22,428 nt of DNA from contig CAVAPV010000039.1 of NCBI GenBank assembly GCA_963590525.1, positions 1 through 22,428 of the forward strand, written 5' to 3'. Made by a program: the position numbers and the translations under genes. The notes beneath the pieces were generated by a model. That model was not told the origin of the DNA, searched no databases, and saw nothing but the letters and a program-made list of their open reading frames with translations. This document shows positions 14,387 to 20,797 of this stretch, piece by piece; the first letter of the stretch is position 1, and each line of letters starts with the position of its first letter. This DNA is from W2P13-069 sp963590525 (GTDB lineage: Bacteria; Actinomycetota; Coriobacteriia; Coriobacteriales; QAMH01).

Positions 14387-15586
14387 ATGTCTTGGCCTGC
14401 CTTTGAATACGAGACGCAGCCTTGGGATCGCTCGCCAGAATCGCTTGCCCTCGTCCCCAAAAGTCGACGTCGTAAGATCGACAACACCTATCAGGCCGCC
14501 GTGCCTCCTATGATCGCTACTCTCGAGCCCCAGCTGACAAGGGAGCTTGCCCAACGTATCGCACAGGTGATGGCCGACATGGCCCGTTTTGACGCCAAGG
14601 TCGAAGCTTGCGGGTACAACTTGCCCGCCTCTCTCTTGCGCAGTGAGTCTTCTGCCAGTTCGCAGATCGAGCACCTCACTTCTAGCGCGCGCAACATTGC
14701 CTTGGCGGAGCTCAGCGATGATGCGCCGGCAAACGCTGCTCTTATTGCCGGAAACGTCGCCGCAATGAGGACCGAACTTGCTATCCCTGGCGGTTGCACG
14801 CCTGATTTAGTCAGGAAAGTCCACGAAGCTCTCATAGCACCTTCAGGACAGAGCTTTGGTGGGCAGCTGCGTGACGAACAGGTTTGGGTTGGCGGCACTC
14901 CCTACAGTCCTCACGGCGCAGACTACGTTGCTCCCCGTTGGGAGCGCGTACCGGCGCTTCTCGACGATCTTTGCACCTTTTGCTCGCGCGAGGACATAGA
15001 TCCTGTAGCGCAAAGTGCGATTGCGCACGCGCAGTTTGAGAACATCCATCCGTTTATCGATGGCAATGGCCGTTGTGGCCGCGCGCTCATACACAGGCAG
15101 CTTGCTTACAGAGGCTCGCTTAACTGCGGAGGCCTTCCCGTGTCTGCTGGTCTGCTTCATGACACGGGTCGTTATTTCAAAGCCCTCGCTTCTTATAGGG
15201 ATGGCGATGTGCTGTCGATAACCGAATGTCTGCTAGACGCTATAGAGCTTGCCCTTTGCGTAGCAACGGTCGCTATTGAGGATATTTCCTCATTGCTTGA
15301 GTCGTGGGAAGACCTGATAGTGGAGCGCAAAGGTTCTGCTATTCATCAGTTGCCTTCATTGCTCGTTGAACAACCGGTGGTTGATGCAACTTACGTCGCA
15401 AAGAAGCTAGAGATAAGCGACAGAATGTCGCGCAATATTCTTAACCGTGCGTGCGAATACGGTATCGTGCGCCAACTGGGCGGAGCCAAGCGCAATCGCT
15501 TCTTCCAAGCAGATGAGCTTTTGGCGATTATCGAGGATGTCTCGTCTAAAGACGCCATTAGGAGGACCGCGCTAGGACGGCGATAG
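14387..15586 (+). CDS. Fic-domain protein with C-terminal winged-helix-like region
   Basis: 399 residues, ATG 14387 behind CAGGGAGA. Fic proteins usually transfer AMP from ATP onto target proteins. The catalytic signature is complete: HPFIDGNGRCGR at 221-232, with His221 as general base. A class II-type N-terminal inhibitory helix is visible as SSASSQIEHL (88-97), where Glu95 would block ATP; the usual Gly/Asn after this Glu is His here. The N-terminal segment (SWPAFEYETQPWD) resembles that of other Actinobacteria Fic proteins of this layout. Near the C-terminus VDATYVAKKLEISDRMSRNI with NRACEYGIVRQLG looks like a winged helix. The gene sits behind a 41-bp operator-like array and 251 bases before the AlbA_2 gene. 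Targets cannot be read from sequence. Confidence 0.9.
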   Translation: MSWPAFEYETQPWDRSPESLALVPKSRRRKIDNTYQAAVPPMIATLEPQLTRELAQRIAQVMADMARFDAKVEACGYNLPASLLRSESSASSQIEHLTSSARNIALAELSDDAPANAALIAGNVAAMRTELAIPGGCTPDLVRKVHEALIAPSGQSFGGQLRDEQVWVGGTPYSPHGADYVAPRWERVPALLDDLCTFCSREDIDPVAQSAIAHAQFENIHPFIDGNGRCGRALIHRQLAYRGSLNCGGLPVSAGLLHDTGRYFKALASYRDGDVLSITECLLDAIELALCVATVAIEDISSLLESWEDLIVERKGSAIHQLPSLLVEQPVVDATYVAKKLEISDRMSRNILNRACEYGIVRQLGGAKRNRFFQADELLAIIEDVSSKDAIRRTALGRR

Positions 15587-15626
15587 GCGATGTTGCGCTC
15601 CTCACTTTCACACTGATGCTCAATTT

Positions 15627-15825
15627 TATAAGTGACATTGCAAGTGATGTAAGTGGTTTTGTAAGTGAGTATTTCTCCTTCTAACGATCCTGTCAATTTA
15701 TAAAACCGCTAGTTAAAGCCCTGTATTTTTAAGTAGTCGTGTGTTGATTTCACCTCTATCTCTTGCTATCACTTACAACCTCACTTATAAATATAACTGC
15801 AGTCTGTAACTGAACTTGCAAGTGA
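15627..15825. promoter_or_regulatory. Four-copy 21-bp operator-like array and promoter of the AlbA_2 gene
   Basis: A 21-bp motif of the form TATAAGTGA-N2-TT(G)-YAAGTGA, i.e. AAGTGA repeated at 12-bp spacing, occurs at 15627-15647 and 15648-15668 (tandem, head to tail), inverted at 15769-15789, and again direct at 15805-15825. The inverted copy matches the first at 18 of 21 positions and the last matches the first at 17 of 21. A good promoter, TTGCTA (15763-15768) and TATAAA (15786-15791) with a 17-base spacer, has the inverted copy exactly in its spacer, and the fourth copy covers the region down to the ribosome site GAGGAG (15824-15829). This is the layout expected for tight (auto)repression. 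Confidence 0.75.
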
Positions 15826-15837
15826 GGAGCATCGCAA

Positions 15838-17310
15838 ATGAAGCAGGAGAGCATCCAAGAGATCATCTGTCGCCTCAAAAAGCAGGGCACCGACGATGAC
15901 ACTGTAGAGGTTAAGGAATGCGCAAGAAAGCTCTCTAATGATATTTGGGAGACGATAAGCGCGTTTGCCAATACATCGGGCGGCCTTGTCCTCTTGGGGC
16001 TGAGCGAGAGATGCGCCTTTGCTCCTGTAGAGGGTTTTGACCCAGATCGCATTAGAGACCAGTTTGTTGCTGGCATGGGAGACGGAGGTGCAACCTCTAA
16101 GCTCGTTAATCCTCCTAAGTACAAGATCGAGCGCATACAGGTAGACGGTGCCTTGGTGCTTGCCATAGAGATATACGAGCTCGATCCTTCCTCTAAACCT
16201 TGCTACATCTTTGACCGCGGTCCGGCCAAGGGCGCCTACAAACGCGTAGATGACAAAGACGTGCTTCTTTCGGCAAACGAGCTGTTTTCCGTCTCCACAG
16301 CGAGCAAGGTTGGCGTCTTTGATAGAGAGGCTGTAAAAGATGCTTCCATCGCTGACCTGGACAAAACATTGCTGGAACGCACGTTCGCGCGCGCTTACGA
16401 CCTGTCGCCTCGTGCGCTCAAGGGCACTCAAAACGACTGGGACAAGCTTCAGCGCTTGAACTTTATCGATGAGAATGGCGAGGTCACTAAAGCTGGGCTG
16501 CTTGTTGCCGGTATTTATCCACAGCAGTTCTTCCCGAGGCTTGTGATTGACGTTGCCGTCCATGCCGGCACAGAGAAGGGAACTCCCGGTGCGCCCAGGT
16601 TCATGGATCGTACCGTGTGTGAGGGCACTCTGGGCGAGATGGTTGCTGATGCCGTGGGAGCAGTTGCAAAAAACCTCAGGCGCAGATCGGTCGTGATTGG
16701 CGTCTCGAGATTTGACGAGCTTGAGATACCGGAGGAGGTCATAAGGGAAGCTATCGCAAACGCTCTTATCCATCGAGATTACAGCCCGCGTTACGACGGT
16801 CAGGCGGTGTCTGTGGATATATTCGACGATCGTGTCGAGGTCACAAATCCAGGTGGGCTGTATGGGAGCAAGACGCGCGAGAATCTTGCAGACGGCATGT
16901 CTTGCTGCAGAAACGCGACGTTGATGAAGCTTATGTCTCTTGTTCCCATGCCTGCCGCGGCTGGCCCTCCGGCAGAGGGCAATGGATCTGGTGTTCCGAT
17001 GATGATTCGAGAGTGCGAGCAGCGCGCTATTCCCGCTCCGGAATTCAGGCCGGGGTTCGACAGTTTCAAAGTTGTGTTTTGGCGATCTGGCCGTGAGGCC
17101 TCGCATGCGGACGTCGAGGGAAACCCCCATAACGGCTCCGTTATGGGGGTTTTGGCAAGACACGGTGAGCTTTCTGCGCGAGAGATTGCCGATGAGCTGG
17201 GGCTCACCGTTACTCAGGCGCGTTATCGGATACGAAATCTTGTTGACGCGGGTAAGGTTGTTGCAACCGCCCCAGAAACAAGCAGGCTGCGCAAGTACCG
17301 CTTGCCTTAG
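15838..17310 (+). CDS. AlbA_2-domain / HATPase / winged-helix putative regulator (COG2865-like)
   Basis: 490 residues, ATG 15838 behind GAGGAG. The N-terminal AlbA_2 (Schlafen-type) domain shows VEVKECARKLSNDIWETISA followed by FANTSGGLVLLGLSE (23-61). A GHKL/HATPase-like domain appears at about 294-345: EEVIREAIANALIHRDYS (N-box) and VTNPGGLYG, then GNGSGVPMM. The last 50 residues form a winged helix (GELSAREIADELGLTVTQAR). Proteins of this family are annotated as transcriptional regulators or helicase-like; biochemical function is poorly known. Between the ATPase part and the winged helix, the DNA at 17121-17152 is a 15-bp perfect palindrome on a 2-base loop, encoding a linker near NPHNGSVMGVL. 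The gene is behind its own operator-like array; no terminator is visible after it. Confidence 0.85.
   Translation: MKQESIQEIICRLKKQGTDDDTVEVKECARKLSNDIWETISAFANTSGGLVLLGLSERCAFAPVEGFDPDRIRDQFVAGMGDGGATSKLVNPPKYKIERIQVDGALVLAIEIYELDPSSKPCYIFDRGPAKGAYKRVDDKDVLLSANELFSVSTASKVGVFDREAVKDASIADLDKTLLERTFARAYDLSPRALKGTQNDWDKLQRLNFIDENGEVTKAGLLVAGIYPQQFFPRLVIDVAVHAGTEKGTPGAPRFMDRTVCEGTLGEMVADAVGAVAKNLRRRSVVIGVSRFDELEIPEEVIREAIANALIHRDYSPRYDGQAVSVDIFDDRVEVTNPGGLYGSKTRENLADGMSCCRNATLMKLMSLVPMPAAAGPPAEGNGSGVPMMIRECEQRAIPAPEFRPGFDSFKVVFWRSGREASHADVEGNPHNGSVMGVLARHGELSAREIADELGLTVTQARYRIRNLVDAGKVVATAPETSRLRKYRLP
17121..17152. repeat. 32-bp near-perfect palindrome inside the AlbA_2 coding sequence
   Basis: AAACCCCCATAACGG (17121-17135) is separated by CT from its exact reverse complement CCGTTATGGGGGTTT (17138-17152), followed by one more T. 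In RNA this is a 15-bp hairpin in the middle of a reading frame, between two protein domains. It looks like an inserted palindromic element or an attenuator-like hairpin. I see no second copy in the window. Confidence 0.85.
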
Positions 17311-17324
17311 GGCGCAGGTTGGGA

Positions 17325-17454
17325 TTGGTCACGTTGGCAGGAATTGGATAAAAAAGTGGTCACCTTGGCAGGATTTGGCATTGCATAAAAGATGCCCATA
17401 GCCATTTCCTGCCAACGTGACCACCCGGATGGTCAAATCCTGCCTGCGTGACCA
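17325..17454 (+). repeat. F3 element, copy B, with an extra fourth module
   Basis: TGGTCAC-N2-TGGCAGGA modules occur on the + strand at 17325 and 17356 (31 bp apart) and inverted at 17402-17424 and 17433-17454 (again about 31 bp apart), so the whole block is a large dyad of two plus two modules around a 23-base centre. The first 100 bases match the reverse complement of 4951-5050. It starts 14 bases after the AlbA_2 stop codon. An IS21-like end-to-end remnant is possible; no transposase is present. Confidence 0.7.
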
Positions 17455-17519
17455 TGGGGCTTCTGGTCTTCTGGCCTACGGCGCTTCTGACCTTTGGGGA
17501 TTTCTGGCGTAGCAGCTCC

Positions 17520-17585
17520 CTGCGATATGTCGCGCCTTTCGGCGCGACCGGGCGGGCAGGGCTGCGCCCCTACACCCACCCGCGG
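17520..17585 (+). repeat. Repeat family F2, copy 3
   Basis: GTCGCGCC-TTTC-GGCGCGAC followed by GGGCGGGCAGGGCTGCGCCC, then CTACACCCACCCGCGG. The first hairpin is perfect; the second is imperfect as in copy 1. Confidence 0.75.
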
Positions 17586-17609
17586 CTTTTCTTTGTCTTG
17601 CACGTTGCG

Positions 17610-17660
17610 GCAATCGTGCGGGTAGGGGAGAGCATTGCTCTCCCGCGTAGGTTGCGTTGG
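17610..17660 (+). repeat. F1 hairpin repeat, copy e
   Basis: GGTAGGGGAGAGC-ATT-GCTCTCCC with stem at 17626-17644, followed by GCGTAGGTTGCG. The right flank differs from the other copies (GCGTAGG in place of GGTAGG). Confidence 0.75.
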
Positions 17661-17711
17661 CTGGCAGCGTCCGAAGATACAGCATCGCTTAGAACCCTGC
17701 GAGTTATTGGT

Positions 17712-17841
17712 GGTCTGCAGAGCGCGTCCTGCGTAATGCCTCGCGCAACCGTTTTTGCGTGTAGTTGCGCGGAGCGAGCGCACGAGCGCCTGCAGGGCGC
17801 GAGCAGCGAAGCGCGCTGAAGCAGGGCACGCTCTGCAGACC
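17712..17841. repeat. 130-base multi-stem structure before rsfS
   Basis: The ends 17712-17732 and 17821-17841 are complementary at 19 of 21 positions plus one G-T pair (GGTCTGCAGAGCG with CGCTCTGCAGACC). Enclosed are CGCGCAAC (17742-17749) with GTTGCGCG (17764-17771), GCGCC-TGCAG-GGCGC (17786-17800), and GCGCG (17797-17801) with CGCGC (17812-17816), the last two overlapping. This could be a structured RNA, a palindromic mobile element or a cruciform. No coding potential is recognised. Confidence 0.6.
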
Positions 17842-17869
17842 CATCCCGCAAGCCGCGCCGTAACAGCCG

Positions 17870-17899
17870 TTGCCCCCTCGCCGTCCTCTCGGCTAAAAT
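17870..17899 (+). promoter_or_regulatory. Candidate promoter of rsfS-murT-gatD
   Basis: TTGCCC (17870-17875) and TAAAAT (17894-17899) are 18 bases apart, with the rsfS ATG 36 bases behind the -10. The surrounding switch from very GC-rich repeats to TAAAATAATTCGATTACG supports a promoter here. Confidence 0.5.
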
Positions 17900-17935
17900 A
17901 ATTCGATTACGTCAAATCTAGAGAAAGGGCCACGA

Positions 17936-18349
17936 ATGGCCGTTGATTCCAAAGAGCTCGCGCTGGTTGCCGCCCGCGCTATAGACAGCAAGAAGGGTTC
18001 CGACATCGTCATCCAAGACGTGTCCGCGCTGCTCAACGTCACCGATTACTTTGTCATCGCCACCGGCGCAAACAACCGCCGCGTAGACGCCATCGCAGAA
18101 GAAGTAGAAGACCAACTGCGCGAGCAGTGCAACATCAAGCCCTTCAACCGCGAGGGCCGCGACAACGACGAGTGGGTCTTGCTCGACTACGGCTCCATCG
18201 TGGTCCATGTCTTCCAGCCTGCCACACGCGACTTTTATCGCCTCGAGCAGCTGTGGGAGCAAGCCCCCACGCTTGATGTCGCCCTTGCCGGCATCGAAGA
18301 CCCCGTCTACACCGATCGCATCTCCAAGCTTTTGGGTCGCCAGGGCTAG
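17936..18349 (+). CDS. rsfS: Ribosomal silencing factor RsfS
   Basis: 137 residues, ATG 17936 behind AGAAAGGG. RsfS binds ribosomal protein L14 on the large subunit and blocks joining with the small subunit under starvation. The family core is clear: ALVAARAIDSKKGSDIVIQD, then TDYFVIATGANNRRVDAIAE, then EWVLLDYGSIVVHVFQ near the C-terminus, and FYRLEQLW. Length is slightly above typical. It is normally placed directly after nadD/yqeK; here it follows 12 kb of accessory genes and begins a new cluster with murT six bases after its stop. Confidence 0.96.
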   Translation: MAVDSKELALVAARAIDSKKGSDIVIQDVSALLNVTDYFVIATGANNRRVDAIAEEVEDQLREQCNIKPFNREGRDNDEWVLLDYGSIVVHVFQPATRDFYRLEQLWEQAPTLDVALAGIEDPVYTDRISKLLGRQG

Positions 18350-18355
18350 CTTGTC

Positions 18356-19723
18356 ATGGGCATCAAGACCATCGCCGCAGGTCTCGTGTGCAAGGGCAGC
18401 TACCGCCTCTTGCGCATGATGGGCCGCGGGGCCACCAGCCTGCCGGGCAAGCTCGCGCTCAAGATCGACCCCAATTACCTCAAGACGCTGTCTGCCGGGG
18501 TCAAGACCGTTGTGCTCACCGGCACCAACGGCAAGACCACCTCTACGCATATCGTGGCCCAAGCGCTCGAAAACGCCGGCCAGAAGGCCTTTTACAACCG
18601 CAGCGGCGCCAACTTGATCCAGGGCATCACCACAGAGTTTGCCACCAACTCCTCTGTTGCCGGCAAACCGCGCTGCGCCTACGCCGTCATCGAATGCGAC
18701 GAGGGCGCCTTGCGCCGCGTATGCGCAGGCCTGGATCCGGACGTGGTGGTGGTCACCAATATATTTCGCGACCAGCTCGACCGCTACGGCGAGGTCATGC
18801 ACACACGTGACAACATCCTGGCCGGCCTCAAGAACTCGCCGCATGCGCATGTACTCCTCAACGCGGATTGCTCCATCACGGCAAGCCTTGCCGCCGAGAT
18901 TGACAACCAGGTGAGCTACTACGGCGTTGACTGCGAGATCTACCCCCAGCGCGTGCCTGATCTTAGCGATGCCACGCACTGCATCAAATGCGGCACTGCC
19001 TACACCTACGACTACTCCACCTACGCGCACCTGGGTGGCTTTAGGTGCCCGTCATGCGGCTACAGTCGCCCCAGTTGCCAAGTGGCGGTAGAGCAGATAG
19101 TCGAGCGCGGCACCAACGACTGCACGCTGCGCATGCGCGTAGGCGATGAGGTCTCAAACGTCCACGCAGATGTCCCCGCAGACTACGACATCTACAACTG
19201 CGCGGCTGCCGTGGCGGCGCTCACGGCGTTTGGTTTGCCTGTGCAAGACGCCTTTGACGCCGTGGGGCATTTCAAGCACGGTTTTGGCCGCGGCGAGGTC
19301 TTTGATCTGGACGGCGTCAAGGTGCGCCTCATGCTCATGAAAAACCCCGCCGGCTGCAACCAGATCATCAACCTGCTGCTCAACGAGCCCGACCAAGACA
19401 TGGGCCTTGCCTGTATCCTCAACGACCAAGACTGCGATGGCACGGATGTGAGCTGGATCTACGACGCCGCCTGGGAGGCCCTGGCTGCCAAGAAGGATGC
19501 CGCGACATTTGCGGGCGACCGCGCCGAGGACATGGCCTTGCGCCTCAAGTACGCGGGCATGCCTGCAGCGGGCATCACGATCGAGAAGGACTACGACAAG
19601 CTCATAGACCTTCTTGCCGCTGCCGGCCACGACACCACCGTGGTTGCCAACTACTCCGCCATGATGGAGTTTAGAAAGCATATCGCCGCGCGCCTTGGGC
19701 TTGCGGGTTTCTGGGAGGGCTAG
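18356..19723 (+). CDS. murT: Lipid II isoglutaminyl synthase, MurT subunit
   Basis: 455 residues, ATG 18356. With GatD it amidates the alpha-carboxyl of D-glutamate in lipid II, at the inner face of the membrane. The Mur-ligase-like ATP loop is TGTNGKTT (55-62). A family-specific zinc ribbon is inserted, with Cys209/Cys212 (CIKCG) and Cys231/Cys234 (CPSCG). FYNRSGANLIQGITTEF, IECDEGALRR and VVVTNIFRDQLDRYGE are all characteristic, and the C-terminal MurT domain has LMKNPAGCNQIINLL and LNDQDCDGTDVSWIYD. The ribosome site is weak. gatD begins three bases after the stop, so the two subunits are co-expressed. Confidence 0.97.
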   Translation: MGIKTIAAGLVCKGSYRLLRMMGRGATSLPGKLALKIDPNYLKTLSAGVKTVVLTGTNGKTTSTHIVAQALENAGQKAFYNRSGANLIQGITTEFATNSSVAGKPRCAYAVIECDEGALRRVCAGLDPDVVVVTNIFRDQLDRYGEVMHTRDNILAGLKNSPHAHVLLNADCSITASLAAEIDNQVSYYGVDCEIYPQRVPDLSDATHCIKCGTAYTYDYSTYAHLGGFRCPSCGYSRPSCQVAVEQIVERGTNDCTLRMRVGDEVSNVHADVPADYDIYNCAAAVAALTAFGLPVQDAFDAVGHFKHGFGRGEVFDLDGVKVRLMLMKNPAGCNQIINLLLNEPDQDMGLACILNDQDCDGTDVSWIYDAAWEALAAKKDAATFAGDRAEDMALRLKYAGMPAAGITIEKDYDKLIDLLAAAGHDTTVVANYSAMMEFRKHIAARLGLAGFWEG

Positions 19724-19726
19724 CCT

Positions 19727-20479
19727 ATGTCTTACAAGCTCAAGATCTGCCATCTCTACCCGGATGTCTTGAACCTCTACGGGGATCGCGGCAACACCAT
19801 CACCTTGCAAAAGCGCTGCGAGTGGCGCGGCATAGACGCTGCCGTCACCGGCGTGGGCGTAGGCCAGCACGAGGACCTGTCCCAATACGACCTCTTCTTT
19901 ATCGGCGGCGGGCAGGACTTTGACCAAAACACGCTGCTTGGCGATTTGTGGGCCCACGGCGATAGCTCAAAGGCCGCACAGCTTACGCGCGCTATAGATG
20001 ATGACGCCGTGGTGCTTGCCATCTGCGGCGGCTACCAGCTCTTGGGCGAGTACTACCTCACCCATACCGGCGAGCAATGCAAGTTCATCGGCGCTATTCC
20101 CTTCCACACCGTGGGCGCGCAAGAGCGCATGATCGGCAACCTGCTCTTTACGGCAGATGCCATAGAGGGCGCACCGCAGGTGGTGGGCTTTGAGAACCAC
20201 AGCGGCAAGACTTTCTTGGACGATGCACTCACGCCGTTGGGGCATGTAGACGCCGGCTTTGGCAACAACGGAGAGGATGGCACAGAGGGTCTGCGCTATC
20301 GCAACGTGGTGGGCACCTACAGCCATGGGCCGCTGCTGCCCAAAAACCCTGCCGTGGCAGATGCCCTTATCTCTTGGGCATTGCGCCGCAAGTACGGCGA
20401 CGATGCTGCCAACCTTGCGCCGCTTGACGATGCGCTCGAGACGCGCGCGCACGACACCATGGCCGCCCGCCTCAAGTAA
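19727..20479 (+). CDS. gatD: Lipid II isoglutaminyl synthase, GatD glutaminase subunit
   Basis: 250 residues, ATG 19727. It is a class I glutamine amidotransferase that supplies ammonia to MurT. The nucleophile is Cys100 in AICGGYQLLG and the catalytic His is His200 in YSHGPLLPKNP. KICHLYPDVLNLYGDRGN at the N-terminus and FFIGGGQDFDQ are typical of GatD/CobB-like proteins. Its 3' end is odd: the last codons, encoding MAARLK and the stop, lie in a 39-bp unit that is duplicated in tandem directly downstream (20459-20497 and 20498-20536). Confidence 0.96.
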   Translation: MSYKLKICHLYPDVLNLYGDRGNTITLQKRCEWRGIDAAVTGVGVGQHEDLSQYDLFFIGGGQDFDQNTLLGDLWAHGDSSKAAQLTRAIDDDAVVLAICGGYQLLGEYYLTHTGEQCKFIGAIPFHTVGAQERMIGNLLFTADAIEGAPQVVGFENHSGKTFLDDALTPLGHVDAGFGNNGEDGTEGLRYRNVVGTYSHGPLLPKNPAVADALISWALRRKYGDDAANLAPLDDALETRAHDTMAARLK

Positions 20480-20536
20480 CCGTCAGCCGCCGTCTTCATG
20501 GCCGCCCGCCTCAAGTAACCGTCAGCCGCCGTCCTC
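20459..20536 (+). repeat. 39-bp tandem duplication over the gatD stop codon
   Basis: ATGGCCGCCCGCCTCAAGTA opens both copies, at 20459 and 20498; the units differ at one position near the end (CTTC versus CCTC). The first copy contains the last six gatD codons and its stop; the second copy lies outside the gene and is non-functional. 39 is a multiple of three, but the in-frame stop prevents extension. Confidence 0.9.
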
Positions 20537-20540
20537 ACCC

Positions 20541-20590
20541 GTGTCATTTTGAGCGAAGCGGCCGTAAGGCCGCGCAGTCGAGGAATCTAC
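20541..20590 (+). repeat. Dispersed GTCATTTTGAGCGAAGC-type repeat
   Basis: GTGTCATTTTGAGCGAAGCG leads into the hairpin GCGGCC-GTAA-GGCCGC and then GCAGTCGAGGAATCT. This sequence type is a familiar scattered repeat in gut Firmicutes and Bacteroidetes genomes (from memory, not checked). It lies between gatD and the reductase gene. The rest of 20480-20797 holds no recognisable gene; it contains two similar GG(T)TYGCATGCA words at about 20606 and 20681. Confidence 0.7.
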
Positions 20591-20752
20591 CTGCAGCTCA
20601 CTGCGGTTTGCATGCAGATTTTCGACCCCACTGCCTGCGCCCATTGTGCCTGGAGCGACACGCTTGCGACGTTGCCATTGGTTCGCATGCAAATATGGCC
20701 TACCTCAAGTTGCAGTTTGGTTTTACGGCCCCTATCCCACCTTGCAGCTCGC

Positions 20753-20758
20753 TATAAT
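20753..20758 (+). promoter_or_regulatory. Candidate -10 box of the flavoprotein gene
   Basis: A perfect TATAAT lies 40 bases before the ATG at 20798. No good -35 is seen at 16-18 bases upstream, so an activator or an unusual -35 would be needed. Confidence 0.5.
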
Positions 20759-20797
20759 GTCACGTATTAAAACGTTTCTTTGGAGAGGGGATACGTT

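Noticed and set aside
15781..17163. A 460-codon open frame on the minus strand opposite the AlbA_2 gene
   Set aside because: No recognisable domain; the plus strand encodes three clear domains with a ribosome site and promoter.
14387..17310. fic and the AlbA_2 gene as one operon
   Set aside because: They are 251 bases apart and the second has a good promoter and its own operator-like array.
17918..19030. A 370-codon minus-strand frame over rsfS and murT
   Set aside because: It is antisense to two conserved genes and has no family features.
20780..20797. TTG start that would lengthen the flavoprotein by six residues
   Set aside because: It would lie in the ribosome site GGAGAGGGG that correctly serves ATG 20798.
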